NCBI GenBank assembly: GCA_027604185.1
Contig: JADGKB010000026.1
Location: 62,001-126,000 of the forward strand
Origin: Boothiomyces macroporosus
Taxonomy: Eukaryota; Chytridiomycota; Chytridiomycetes; Rhizophydiales; Terramycetaceae
DNA length: 64,000 nt
Reading direction: 5' to 3'
The position numbers were made by a program, and so were the translations under genes. The notes under the pieces are model-generated. The model searched no databases. It had not been told where the DNA came from and worked only from the letters and a program-made list of their open reading frames with translations. Shown one piece after another: positions 45,109-56,173 of this stretch; within the stretch, counting starts at the first letter, position 1, and every line of letters begins with the position of its first letter.

Positions 45109-47458
45109 TTAGCGATTACCAGCAGCATTACATTTGCATTTGTATATTGTTTGGAGCTTATTGCGATGATAGGTCCTGAAATATTCTCCAAAATCTGCAA
45201 TATTTGAACTGAAACAATCCATAAAGCACTTTCTTATTGGTTTTACTGTCCTGTGGTAGTAATTTTCGGCGACTTTTGTAAAGTTAGCGATTATTGGCTT
45301 TCCATGTGGGTTGATTTGCAGCGACGAGTAATCTTCCAAAACCAGTTTCAGTTTTTCAACTGCTAATGTTAACATCAATTACCTGGCATTTTAGGATTGA
45401 GTTTTATTTTTTCTCGATTAGGGAAATCTTGCTCCTTGCCAGCATATCTGTCTAGTGTGGGTGTAACATCATCTGAAATTGGATTGAATGTACTGTTTTG
45501 AGCTTCAACAGTGTTTAATTCGACAGCTGGAACTGAATAGCCTGGATATTAATAAACGGTTACTTTCAAAGTTTTCAGGTAGTTCCTTTGAAAGTGATTT
45601 TTGTTGTACAAATTCCTCCATATTCTTCATTTTCATTTCTGTCTTTAATAATTCTATTAGTTCAAATAGTCCTTCAGTATCTGTAGCTGTGAGACTAACT
45701 TTTTGTATCCATTCATTTACTTTATCGTCAAAAGGCCGCCCAGCTTTATATTTTAATGCACTTTCCACTACATCTCTAATTCTGAACGTATGCGCTGTAT
45801 TTCCATAATTGCAACCATTTTCCACAAAATCTTTAGCAACCTAAGTTTAGATCAAACGTTACATTAAACAGAGTTTTTGGTCTTGAACCACTTCCGCGAG
45901 GTCTGTAATTTAGAGCGCTACCATTACTAACGATAACAGGTTTCCATTTGCTAACCAATTTTCGCGGATCTTGATCGCAATAAGAAGCCATTAGATATTG
46001 AGTCCGAGCATCTTGTTCATATTTCATTGCACACACTACATTTTTATGCCTTGCCGATTGCATAATGAGATGGTATTGATCCAAATTTTCTTCTGCGCCC
46101 CAAATAGCAAAAAGATAACCAGTTTTTCGTAAAGTATGAGTTCCCCATTTTAGTTTAAGTTCCTCTCCCTCTTCTTCTTCTTCATTTGATATAGTTTTGC
46201 ACAGTTTTACAAAATGTTTGTGGAATTTGTCGTATGGGAGCCAAGTATTGTATATTCCAGTACCTGGCCGATCATGCAACTCTGCTGTGTCGGGAAACAG
46301 ATGTCCTTGCTGCAAATTCAGAAAGTATACATACACAAGTAGATGTCGTATTGGACAAAATTTTGGATTTTCATCGTCAACCCAAAGGAACAGATCCACC
46401 CTGTTATTGTCAGTTTTCCCCCTTATCTATGTTTAAATATGGATTACTGTAACAACCAAACCCTCCAATCGATTTTCTTTAAATACTGAAGACCGGATTT
46501 TAAAGCTATCAGTTGTAAGACCAGTTGGGATAATTTGACCAGATGACTGTCCAGCTTCAAGAACAACTTGACTGCCAGTAGCCTCTCCCCCTCTTAAAAA
46601 GAGTTTGACGGAAATTATGATCAGCACCCACATTTGCAATCCCGCAATCCCTCTGTGCATGAGCAGCTCACGAATTTCCAATACTTGCAGCGGATTCAAT
46701 GGAACTGATCCACGTACAATATTTTCCCCCTGATCCTTATGTAAAGCACGTAATTCCTCCTTCCATCTGGTCGCTAAATTAATTTTCAAAATACCTCGCA
46801 TGGGATCACCTCTTCTTCGATTATGCGGATCACCCAAATGATTGGGGCAGCCTGTGGTGGAACTAAAGCATTCGTCACACTCATACCGATAAGCACCATC
46901 TTGATGAAAAAATTTGTGGATCTTGGTAACCACCGCTGCAAACTGGCCAGCGTTAATCCTTGCATTCCATCCTCCTTGACAGATGATTTCTCTCCCGGTG
47001 ATCACATTTATGACTGGGTCACCATTAATATCTCTCAATATAGTTCCCTTGTTCTTGAAATTCTTGTATCTAAGTTAAACAACGCTAAACCTTAGAATTA
47101 AGACCAAATCTTCAACTTCCATGGAAGGGCCATACTTTGGTGGATTTGGATACAGAAAGATTAAACTTTCATATTTCCCTGTTAGTGTAAAGAAATAAAT
47201 CATGAGGTTGATTGCCTTCTTATCTGCTAGTTTAGTGTTGCTAGCAAGTTGGGAGGCATAGCCCTTGAACGTCTTCTCTGGATCTACCAAATGATATTTC
47301 GCTTTGGCTGCTTGAACACCGAGATGAGCTGCACACTCATATGATTCCGTTGGAAACTTGTAGAGATCCTTTTTTTGCTTCTTTGTTCCAGATCCTATTG
47401 TTAAATATAATTTGCCTCTAACATTGCTTCGTGAATTACTTCGTGAATTGCCTCGCAT
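45109..47458 (-). CDS. Tyrosine-recombinase-like protein (Crypton-type or domesticated)
   Basis: Six exons (47458-47091, 47069-46448, 46426-45863, 45840-45564, 45541-45383, 45362-45109) with five introns of 20-22 nt; 747 aa. The N-terminus is basic and Ser/Asn-rich. A Cys/His cluster (YECDECFSSTTGCPNHLGDPHNRRRGDP) near residue 185 may bind zinc. The catalytic-domain look comes from LRGGEATG (first Arg), WGTHTLRKTGYLFAIWG (HxxR box), MQSARHKN (second His) and a following Tyr (AMKYEQDA), in the order of tyrosine recombinases. A 300-residue C-terminal extension with a Cys-rich end (CKCNAAGNR) has no known match. I saw no flanking inverted repeats or target-site duplication. Either a Crypton-like mobile element or a host gene derived from one; the host-type mini-introns favour long residence. 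Confidence 0.6.
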
Positions 47459-47552
47459 TTTTTTCCGTTGAAAAATTTATAAAATATAGGTTTATTTTTA
47501 TTTTATAGGCAAAATACATCCCTATATTGATGTGACTATTTATTTAGATATT

Positions 47553-49032
47553 TCATATACTCGACCATACAATGCTTTTTCCAGACTTTGATACCAACGT
47601 GTCCAGGTTGATATCTGAATTCTTTACTATGTTTGACTTTTCATCTGATGTAAACTTTTCCGAGATAGGAATGGTAAGCTTTACAGTTATTATTTTCAAC
47701 TCTTCTAGGCACAAAAGTAATAAAACTCGATGTGTTGTTAACGTAAAGGTTTTGAAGCCCGCCATTGCAATGTATCCTTGATCGCTTCCCAATATTTCAG
47801 TGTAGTATTGAATATAATTTATACCGCCATAAACAAGAGCGTTCAGTAGCTGTAGGAAAAAGTACAGTAGCATTTTCCATCCATTTTCAATTATGAAATA
47901 TGCTGCACTATTCTGCTTCCTTCTTTTTCTCCAGTGAATTTTGTAAGCTTGAATTACTTTGCCAAAGTAAAGTAGAATTGGACAAAAGTCAAAGATGAAC
48001 ATGAATCCATACCACCCTCCTCTCAAACTTGCTCCCAACGGAAACATGTTATTGTAAAATTCCATATCAAACAATCCATAAGTGAAAACTGCATAGTATA
48101 GCCCCATCAATCCAAAATGAAGTACGCCCAAACTGCTATACATGATTAAACAATACCATATAACATGGCTACACGAGAACAAATCTAGTATCATTGATCC
48201 TGAAATAAAAGTGGAGCTCAGAGATAAAAGCCCTTCTAAATTACAAAGAATACTAACAGCTTGGTATACTTGATCCGAGTAAATTTGCGCATATTCATAA
48301 ATCATCTGGATTACCACAGTAAATATAGTCATTATTTGTAAAAGCAATAAATTCAATTTCTAAAATCAAAAACTCGAGTACCAAAAGTCTCTTGGTGGAT
48401 CGATATTCCCTCCAATAGTACAGCGTCGCGAGGATTAGCAGCAGCAAGGAAGCAGCATACAGAATCACTCCAAATAGACACAGAGGCTCATTTAAATCCG
48501 GTAGCAGCAGTTCGTTTGGTTGGTATCCAATCCACGAAACTGTGGTTGCACCAGTGGTTATGGTAGTCATTGAAAAAGTAAAATTTGAATAAACACCTGG
48601 TGGCAATATAGTTGGCGACCCCAAACACCCACTTTCCCCAAATGCGTACAAGTTTCCACCAAAGCACAAATAGTAATCATCAACGCAATAATTCTGCTGC
48701 AAATAATAACTTTTAAATATATCTTGGCTGTACTCCAAAACACAGTAATTTGCATTATTTGCAGATTTTGGAAAGCTTGACATTAAGGCACTCGGATTGT
48801 CCATGTAAATCCTGAGACTGGATTTGTATCCGAAAGATTCTGACATGTTTAAAAATGAAATGCAACAGCCTAGGGGATTCGGTAATGTGTCTACTCCGCA
48901 AATAGGATAGGGATTTTCTATGTCAATGTACTGAGACAACTGCGACGGATGCTGGGCGTCAAAGAGACTGATTGAAGTGGGGTATCCTGAACACTCTGTC
49001 AAGTGCCAATTCGCCTCTAGGATTAGATTCAT
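47553..49032 (-). CDS. Seven-TM protein with Cys-rich ectodomain, copy A (family 1)
   Basis: Two exons (49032-48382, 48359-47553; 22-nt intron), 485 aa. The first ~185 residues are a non-membrane Cys-rich domain with the shared pattern C-x-GxP...ENPxPIC...P..GCCISxxN...FGY...P.SANNANYC. Seven hydrophobic segments follow (PLCLFGVILYAASLLLLILA through FKTFTLTTHRVLLLLCLEE) and a short tail. No N-terminal signal peptide is visible; TM1 could act as a signal anchor with the N-terminus outside. The layout is that of a receptor. I do not recognise a named family. It is the last of three minus-strand paralogues. Confidence 0.75.
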
Positions 49033-49072
49033 AGTGCTAAAACGAAAACGTCATCCAAACTTATTTATTTTG

Positions 49073-50917
49073 TCAATCTCTCCAATCCTCCTCCTCTACT
49101 GTACCTATTACATTGTTTAGTTTATGACTTAAATTATCAAGCATATCGAGATCCACTGGCGACTGTTTTGGACTCTCGGACTTGAAAGATTCCAAACTAT
49201 CTGCTTTTCCTTTTTCTTTAATAGTGATATCTCTCTCGGGCAGAGGGGTACTTTCTTTGATGCTGCTTAGTCTGTCCGTAGCTACCAGTTCTATTGGGTA
49301 AATGCTATCTGGAGGAGAACAAAAGTTGCTGGACACGTAAGTCGATGGATGACGCGGAAAACGACTGTCTTCAGAAGTACCACTTTTAGAAAGACTAAAT
49401 TTAGCTCTTTCCTGCTGCTTGGATATATTTGAATCTACGGAATGGGTCTGAGTAAGCTTTGGTCTGAAAATCGATAATGTTGGAGACATTGGATCAATAA
49501 CTGAGACTGTCGTTCGACTGAAATTTTGAATTCTTCTGTTCACCCAGTAGGAATTTGTAGAATATTCAAACTTGTAATTTCGAAATTCTTCTATAAGATC
49601 AAACAACAAGCTATTGTGAATCAAATATAGAAGTGTAATGATACCCTCCACGGCTTTGAAATTCTTGTCATCTCCAAGTATCAGCGTAGCTTGCCGGATG
49701 ATTATTATTGCCACAAAAATCATATAGTTCCAGAACTGTGCGTATCCAAAAAATAAAAGCTTCTTTGATGGAAATAGAATTTCTTTCCAAAGCGAATAAG
49801 TTCTTCCGCACTTTAATGTTTCTATTTTGTTGAAATGTAACACCAAATAGCACATTGAGAGAGATGGTATCATGTCCAAACTCAGAGAAAACAGACCCCA
49901 AATGAATTTCCGGATTGGTGAATCATAGTCTGCGATATCGACTAATTCTAGACCTGCATATGATACTGCAATATCGTAATACGCTTGCCCCAGCAGTACT
50001 GCAAAAACCAATATTGTGATACCCATCTGAGTGGCACACGTATATCTACTAAATTTCCATACTTCGCAAAAAATAAAGATGCTGATTAGCGCCGTGAGCA
50101 AGGAGGGTATAAGCGTGCAAGCAGAGAAAATTGCCATCGCAACCAAGAAAGCTGAATTAGTAATTCTAACATATGAGTCAATAATCTTAATCAAAACGCT
50201 GATTGCCCATGTGAAGGTAGTGAAGGAGAATAATACGTATGATAAGCGACCGGTTTGATGATACCTTTTCAATTGCTTGATTGCTATCATCAGAAATGCC
50301 ATCAAAGAGAAAAAATAACTAAACATGCACAATACTTCCATCGGGATTGAGAATTCGTTTAGCAAGTAGGTGCCGCCAATGTACGTTGTCCAAGAATAAA
50401 CTATTTCCCCATTTGAAACTGTCAAGTATGAAGTACTGAAATTCCCCAATCCGGCAATATGATACTGCTGTCCAAATGGTAAATCCGTGATATTTCCTGT
50501 GCAATTTGAGTTTACATAGTACTTTAAGGTGTCTGAACATTCAAAGTGTGAATCTAGACACTGACCAGAGTTTAAATAGTAAATAGCATTTTTTCCAAAT
50601 AATGATCCGTCCGCTAAAGAAATCAAATTGCAGTATGAAGCTCCATTGGCGGATTGAGGAGCTGAGTTACCAAGTGTATATTTGGAAGAAAGGCTATGAA
50701 TCGACAGTGATTGGTAGCCATTCGTCAATTGCGTGTTGATTGAGACTGCGCAACATCCAACGTTAAGTTCAATAGGACTATATCCACACTTGGTGCTGAT
50801 GTCTTGAATTGGGTAGTAGTTTAATAAAGTTGCATTTTCTGAATATATGTACATTACTGAAGGAGGTCCAGCACATTCCCCGGCATTCCAAACTGATTGA
50901 TATATGGAATTTTGCAT
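49073..50917 (-). CDS. Seven-TM protein with Cys-rich ectodomain, copy B (family 1)
   Basis: Single exon. The true ATG is at 50917 (MQNSIYQSVW); the open frame further upstream has no ATG. 614 aa. The ectodomain has the family pattern (AGECAGPPSVMYIY, STKCGYSPIELNVGCCAVS, SANGASYCNL), then seven TM segments (SIPMEVLCMFSYFFSLMAFLMI onward). The cytoplasmic tail is long, ~150 residues, rich in Ser/Pro/Glu, typical of a phosphorylated receptor tail. Differs from copy A in lacking its intron. Possible N-glycosylation sites (NCTG, NFST) are in the ectodomain, as expected for an outside location. Confidence 0.75.
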   Translation of the reverse strand: MQNSIYQSVWNAGECAGPPSVMYIYSENATLLNYYPIQDISTKCGYSPIELNVGCCAVSINTQLTNGYQSLSIHSLSSKYTLGNSAPQSANGASYCNLISLADGSLFGKNAIYYLNSGQCLDSHFECSDTLKYYVNSNCTGNITDLPFGQQYHIAGLGNFSTSYLTVSNGEIVYSWTTYIGGTYLLNEFSIPMEVLCMFSYFFSLMAFLMIAIKQLKRYHQTGRLSYVLFSFTTFTWAISVLIKIIDSYVRITNSAFLVAMAIFSACTLIPSLLTALISIFIFCEVWKFSRYTCATQMGITILVFAVLLGQAYYDIAVSYAGLELVDIADYDSPIRKFIWGLFSLSLDMIPSLSMCYLVLHFNKIETLKCGRTYSLWKEILFPSKKLLFFGYAQFWNYMIFVAIIIIRQATLILGDDKNFKAVEGIITLLYLIHNSLLFDLIEEFRNYKFEYSTNSYWVNRRIQNFSRTTVSVIDPMSPTLSIFRPKLTQTHSVDSNISKQQERAKFSLSKSGTSEDSRFPRHPSTYVSSNFCSPPDSIYPIELVATDRLSSIKESTPLPERDITIKEKGKADSLESFKSESPKQSPVDLDMLDNLSHKLNNVIGTVEEEDWRD

Positions 50918-51230
50918 TTGAGGTTGAAAGTAAAAGTGGGTCAGCGCGTATTGAGATATCCACGGCTTAAACAAGCTGAATTTAAATTGAAAATTACATA
51001 TAAAATTCAAACTGTTTATTTTTCTAAATATACAGAGAGTGACTAGAACATCTCCAACAAGAATTATTCTGCTTTAATTTACTTTCCAGAACTATGAAAT
51101 CACCATTCCAATGGTGTACAAAATTAGAACAATCTGCTGACATGTATCAGTATTTGAACCGATTGTTCAACAAATATTGCATCTTTGCAGAAAGGCTATA
51201 TACTAGTTGTTTGCAATGGGGACTTTGATT
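50918..51230 (-). other. Intergenic gap between copies B and C of family 1
   Basis: About 310 bp, AT-rich. No gene seen. It should hold the promoter of copy B and the 3' end of copy C. Confidence 0.5.
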
Positions 51231-52955
51231 TTATTTATTTTCTTGCGATTGAGTATCGAACAGAGGAAATTCAAAGTTATTGCTTGACTGGTTGTTTGCT
51301 GACTTGGCTGCTGATTGAGTTTTGAAAATTGGGAAATCTGCGATTTCGTTGGAAGTTGTTGATTCAAATATCAGTCCAGGAAAGGCATTTGTTTTACCAC
51401 CGTCTACTCGCGTGTTCAATCCTTCGAATGTCCCCAAAGATACTGGGTTTGGATTTGCCAGTGCGTTCATGAAACTGTCATTGTAGTTCTTGGAGTTGGA
51501 CGGGAGACGAATGATTTTGTCTTCAAGTATTTCAGTCCCACCCAAAGTATCCGTTTTGATATTATCTAGCCCTCTGCCGATATTGACGAGGTCAAAAGTC
51601 ATACTTCGTAATTCTTTGTATAATGCGAGAACCATTGTATTTTGGATTAGATAGAGTAATCCGCTAATACCGTGAATCGCGTAAAAGTTTCGATCTCCGC
51701 CCAACCAGTCAGTTTGGTTACGGATGTACCCAATGACAAAATATAGGACCATAATCGCTAATTGAACAATGAAATTCATCGTAATTCTCCAATATTTGTG
51801 CAGTAATAGTTGTTGAAAAGTAATTTCTAATGACATTTTGGAGTAATCTTCAATGTACTGCTTGCAAATCATCACGAGCAATATGATGGCAGGAGCCATG
51901 TCAAAAACAAATATGAATATGGTCCAGCCCATATCCAGCATTGGCGCTGTTGGATAAAAAAAGTTGAATAAATCTGCAGAAGTTATTCCCAAACCATAAC
52001 TGACAATAATTGGGCCATATAAACCGATAAATAGCAGTACTAGCCCGCCATACATTAGTACTCTGGCCAATAGTAGATGACTCTGCTTAAAAATCTGCAA
52101 AATAATCGAACCTGAAATCATTGCTGTAAACAAAGTTGGTAGCACTTCAAAGGAAGCTACAAAATTGAGCACCAATAAAGTGTTATCGTTTTGAATTAAA
52201 ATATACGCGTATGCAGCTGTGAATATGTTTGAAATCAACCATGATAGGTATGTGAAAGCAAATCCAAAATCTTTTATACGCTTGTTCCTATAGTATTTCA
52301 GAGAGAAATAAACGGTAAGCCCCAAATACCCTCCCAAAACAATAATCTGGCAAATGAGTGAAAGTATTTCCATTGGTACTACAAATCCGGGAACAAATAG
52401 TCCAGCCGGGACTTGGGCTACCCATTTCAACTTAACAGTGCCAGAAGTGATCAGCACTATAGAATAATTGAGCGAGCTATAAATCGATAGCGAAGAATCG
52501 AATGCAGAGTAGTTTCCTTGGCAATTGCTAGTTGAATAGTAATTTAATCCTTGCATAGTGCATTCAAAGTTTTGAAAGCATTCTTTTTCCTTGATATAAA
52601 TTGCTTCATAAGGATAAAGTGAACTGTTATTTGGAATAATAAGGCAGTAGTAGTTGTTATTGGCTGAAACTGGAGGAGAGATTGTAAGGTTCAAAGAGTT
52701 GGTAACATAGTGGTAGTTTGTAGAACCATATCCAAAGGTGATTGATTTGTCGAGTGAAGAAATACAACATCCATAGTCAGTAGGAATCTGGTCCATTGAG
52801 CATATAGGAATAGGATTTTCTATTATACTGTAATTGTATAGTGGAGGACTGGTCACTAAATCGTTAAAGACAAGCATTGAAGAAGGAGGACCTTGACAGC
52901 TATCCGTTAGCCACTGGTTTTGAAATACTGTATTTCCTAATGTTGAATTAGACAT
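51231..52955 (-). CDS. Seven-TM protein with Cys-rich ectodomain, copy C (family 1)
   Basis: Single exon, 574 aa. Ectodomain of ~190 residues (DSCQGPPSSMLVF, ENPIPICSMDQIPTDYGCCIS, FGYGSTNYHY, SANNNYYCLI) with many NxS/T sites, then seven TM segments starting VVPMEILSLICQIIVLGGYLG and ending FYAIHGISGLLYLIQNTMVLALY. The C-terminal tail of ~130 residues is polar and Ser/Asn/Gln-rich. It is head-to-head with the first gene of the plus-strand array; the start codons are 82 bp apart. Confidence 0.77.
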   Translation of the reverse strand: MSNSTLGNTVFQNQWLTDSCQGPPSSMLVFNDLVTSPPLYNYSIIENPIPICSMDQIPTDYGCCISSLDKSITFGYGSTNYHYVTNSLNLTISPPVSANNNYYCLIIPNNSSLYPYEAIYIKEKECFQNFECTMQGLNYYSTSNCQGNYSAFDSSLSIYSSLNYSIVLITSGTVKLKWVAQVPAGLFVPGFVVPMEILSLICQIIVLGGYLGLTVYFSLKYYRNKRIKDFGFAFTYLSWLISNIFTAAYAYILIQNDNTLLVLNFVASFEVLPTLFTAMISGSIILQIFKQSHLLLARVLMYGGLVLLFIGLYGPIIVSYGLGITSADLFNFFYPTAPMLDMGWTIFIFVFDMAPAIILLVMICKQYIEDYSKMSLEITFQQLLLHKYWRITMNFIVQLAIMVLYFVIGYIRNQTDWLGGDRNFYAIHGISGLLYLIQNTMVLALYKELRSMTFDLVNIGRGLDNIKTDTLGGTEILEDKIIRLPSNSKNYNDSFMNALANPNPVSLGTFEGLNTRVDGGKTNAFPGLIFESTTSNEIADFPIFKTQSAAKSANNQSSNNFEFPLFDTQSQENK

Positions 52956-53037
52956 TTAAGTTGGAGTTTCATCCACGAAATTATCAGCATCATCCACGCA
53001 ACCTGTCCAGCAGGGTGACGTTTCCTACCAACCAGAA
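52956..53037. promoter_or_regulatory. 82-bp bidirectional promoter between the two 7TM families
   Basis: Separates the start codons of copy C of family 1 (minus) and copy 1 of family 2 (plus). It is slightly more GC-rich than its surroundings. A shared control region for both receptor-like families is likely on spacing alone. Confidence 0.45.
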
Positions 53038-53888
53038 ATGACTCTAATCAATACGATTGGAATTAGCACATCAATTGTATCCTGTGCTTTTTCATTGATA
53101 TGCGTCATTAAATTCTTACAGCTTCGATACCGCAAAAGAACAATTTATCAACTTCTAGTAGTCCTGCAAATAGTTAGCATAGCAGCAAATGCGCTCCGTT
53201 TAGCATTTAGAATTGGTTATTCATCAGTAGTAGCCATGTTTATCTCCATCTCAACAGATTTCGTCGTACCAACAAATTAAAGATAGGTGTATGGAATATT
53301 ATTTGTGGATTTGAATATACTCAAGCTTTTTAAGGGCTTAGAACCTAGAATTAAGGAATCCGTTGTCAACATTGGAATTTGGTTTAGTGGAATTTTATAT
53401 CTCTTGGTGGAAATTTCGTATTTCATTTATCTGTGGACAAATATAGTCGTATTTAGCACAGTATCCTAAGATTGAGATAGATTAGCGATGATTTATTTGT
53501 CTTATTTCTGGTGTCTGGACTAGTTTACATTAATGCCCAATCAATATTCCTTACTCTCTTGATTTATCGGAATATGAAAAAAGTGACCTTGGAAACAAAA
53601 AAGATATTTACTATCGCGTTGATTTGCATAGGGATAATGCTACTTTTAGATTGGTCAAACGTTGCAGTGTTTTTCTATCAGATTTCTTACAATACAGGTT
53701 ATCGTTGATTAATTTCAGAGGAAATAATAGACGCCGCGGGGAAAGTTAATGTTGCACTTAATGGCGTACATTCAATCATTGCATCCTTGCTTTTTGAACA
53801 ATTCAAGAATATGGTGCAAACCCAAGTGCGGAAACCGAAGCCTTCTGAGAGACCAACCGGCACAGAAGCTACAGTTATAGCCAATTGA
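53038..53888 (+). CDS. Compact seven-TM protein, array copy 1 (family 2)
   Basis: Four exons: 53038-53265, 53287-53460, 53481-53697, 53719-53888 (228, 174, 217 and 170 nt); introns 21, 20, 21 nt; 262 aa. Seven TM segments with almost no ectodomain. Family marks: IYQLLVVLQIV in TM2, TDFVVYGILFVDLNILKLF in TM3 followed by a Pro-Arg-Ile turn, VYINAQSIFLTLLIYRNMKKVT in TM5, MLLLDWSNVAVFFYQ in TM6, and GVHSIIASLLFEQFKNMVQTQV at the end of TM7. The short tail is charged and variable. GPCR-like in layout, but no known family is recognised. Confidence 0.8.
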
Positions 53889-53950
53889 AAATATAATCAT
53901 GCACATTATTTATATCTTTTCTGTTGATGACGTGTTAATCTTGTTTTAAA

Positions 53951-54803
53951 ATGACAGTACTTGAGAGAGTGGGTGATGTGATAACTGGCATAACGATCTT
54001 GATATCACTGGGATGCATCTACAAATTCCTTCAGCCTAATTTTAGAAAGAAAAGGATTTATCAATTCCTAATTTCGTTGCAGGTGGTAAACATTTCAGCA
54101 GAGATATTCAGAACCCTTTTTCAATATAATATCACTCCAATACAAAACCTACTGATATCATTTTCTACAGATTATGTGGTATGCATGCACTAACAAGATA
54201 TATGGCACCCTGATGGTTGATCTCAACATATTAAAACTATTTGCAGGAATAGATACAAGAATCAGTGTTAAAGTAGTTGATATTATCATATGGATTTGCA
54301 TAGTAGTTTTCTTGTGGATAGAAATCACATATTATATTTATTTGTGGACGGATATTACATTATTGAACAGCGTAATATCTGCTAATTCAGTGTAGCATAT
54401 ATTCATTTGCATTTTTCCTTATAGTGGGAACAATATATGTGAACTTGCAAGCGGTGTACCTGACTATCTTGGTGTTTAGGAAAATGAAGAAAGTGACAGT
54501 AGATACACGCCGAAATTTCAAAATAGCATTAGCTTATATTGGTCTAATGGTTCTCGTAGATTGGGTGAATCTTGGAATGTTTTTCAACGAATTGGTCGAC
54601 ACTGATCGTAGTCATTGTTAATCGTAGCGGAAATGCTAATATTTGCTGGGAGATTTAACGTGTGCTGCAATGGCTTGCATTCAATAATAGCTTCCCTATT
54701 GTTTGAGCAATTCAAAAACATGGTCCAAACTCAATTAAAGAAGTCAGCTGTAGGAACTCCAAAAGCGAATGCAGATGCAACAGCTGTACAAGCTAAACAA
54801 TAA
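53951..54803 (+). CDS. Compact seven-TM protein, array copy 2 (family 2)
   Basis: Four exons: 53951-54178, 54198-54371, 54391-54607, 54628-54803; the first three are 228, 174 and 217 nt, exactly as in copy 1; introns 19, 19, 20 nt; 264 aa. All family marks are present: STDYVIYGTLMVDLNILKLF, TIYVNLQAVYLTILVF, MVLVDWVNLGMFF, HSIIASLLFEQFKNMVQTQL. A Cys pair (NVCCNGLHS) at TM7 is specific to this copy. The gap to copy 1 is only 62 bp. Confidence 0.8.
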
Positions 54804-54968
54804 ATTAATCCAAATTTACTTTTGGGGGTACAGAAATATCTTATCGCCCAAGTGAGTATATTCATAGTATGGGTCAAAGTTAACCAAACGGGCTAAAAGA
54901 TAACCAGAAAATATTACTTTTGCTCAGCTCGAATAATTCATTTTCATTATGACGTTCTCTTTTTGAAA

Positions 54969-55831
54969 ATGTATAATTTGGATGTTACATCGACAATCCT
55001 TTCAATAATATCAACATGCATGTCTATTCTGTGTATTCTAAAATTCCTCCAACCTAATTATCGAAAGAAGGCTACATATCAATGTTTGATAATAATACAA
55101 TTGGTTAGTATAGTAGCAGGAGTATTAAGAAATATATATAATCACGATATTTCGCAATTCGCTATAATCGCAATAGTATTTTGCACGGATTTTGTGGTAA
55201 TTATAGTTTACATAGCTCTATGCTGTTGTATTGCTGGATCTTAATATACTCAAACTCTTTTCTGGAATCGATCCCAGGATTAATACAAAGATCATAAATA
55301 TTGGTATGTATGTGGTTGTTATTTGGGCCATATGGATAGAGCTATCGTATTATATCTATTTGTGGACAGGAATAGGATTCTTGAATACGTGTAGTAATTA
55401 TTTCTATATGGCATATGTTTTTATTGGAGTATTGTACATCAATATCCAAGCAATTTACTTGACCATTCTAATTTATCACAAGCTAAAGAGGGTAACTGCT
55501 GAAACGAGAAAGATATTTAGATTTTCACGTATCTGTATATTATTTATGGTTCTATTAGACTGGGGCAACGTTGGGTTGTTTTTGTGGGGAGCCTTTTCCA
55601 ATGACTGTAACTGTTATTGACTTAGTGAATGTTTCTTACAACTGTGGAAAGCTAAATGTTGCATTCAACGGGATCCATTCTATTTTAGCTTCACTAGTGT
55701 TTGAACAATTCAAAAATATGGTTCAAACGCAAGTTCGAATTATTACTCCAAAAATAGGATATCCACAAGAAGATAAAATCACCCAAACGAATGTTGATCA
55801 AACCAAAGAAATCCAAACTATATCTAAATAA
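54969..55831 (+). CDS. Compact seven-TM protein, array copy 3 (family 2), second intron absent
   Basis: Three exons: 54969-55196, 55216-55606, 55626-55831; 274 aa. Exon 2 is 391 nt, exactly the sum of exons 2 and 3 of copies 1 and 2 (174 + 217), so intron 2 is missing without a trace. Introns are 19 and 19 nt. Marks: CTDFVLYAVVLLDLNILKLF, VLYINIQAIYLTILIYHKLKRVT, MVLLDWGNVGLFLW, GIHSILASLVFEQFKNMVQTQV. The tail carries KxxTQT-type polar repeats. Confidence 0.8.
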
Positions 55832-56173
55832 TCTTGTTTTGTATTCAATTTCCAATCTGGTCGGTAGGGAGTTAGTTGTATTTAACCATTCCTTTGTTGG
55901 GTAAACCGTATTTTAGGAATTGAAATAAAACATTCCTGCAACTTGAAAGTAGTATACAATTTGTAGAAGATTGCGCGGGTTTTATTCTTGATTGTGATGT
56001 AGTATAATGACCTGTGATACAGTATAATGATCTGTGATGTAGTATAATGACCCCATTTTGTTCATCCCAGTGATTAATGCAATTGAAAAAGAATATATGA
56101 TGGCACCGAGCGGACTTATTGTCTGAAATTGTCCTGTCCACAGAGTGTGATGTCACTTTGAATTCATAGAAAC
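55832..56173 (+). other. Gap between array copies 3 and 4 with a 20-bp repeat
   Basis: No gene. Holds the tandem repeat at 55999-56052 (listed separately) and is otherwise AT-rich promoter-like sequence. Confidence 0.6.
55999..56052 (+). repeat. 20-bp tandem repeat, 2.7 copies
   Basis: Units gtagtataatgacctgtgat, acagtataatgatctgtgat and a partial gtagtataatgacc, 120-175 bp upstream of the start of array copy 4. Could be a regulatory module or simple slippage. Confidence 0.85.
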
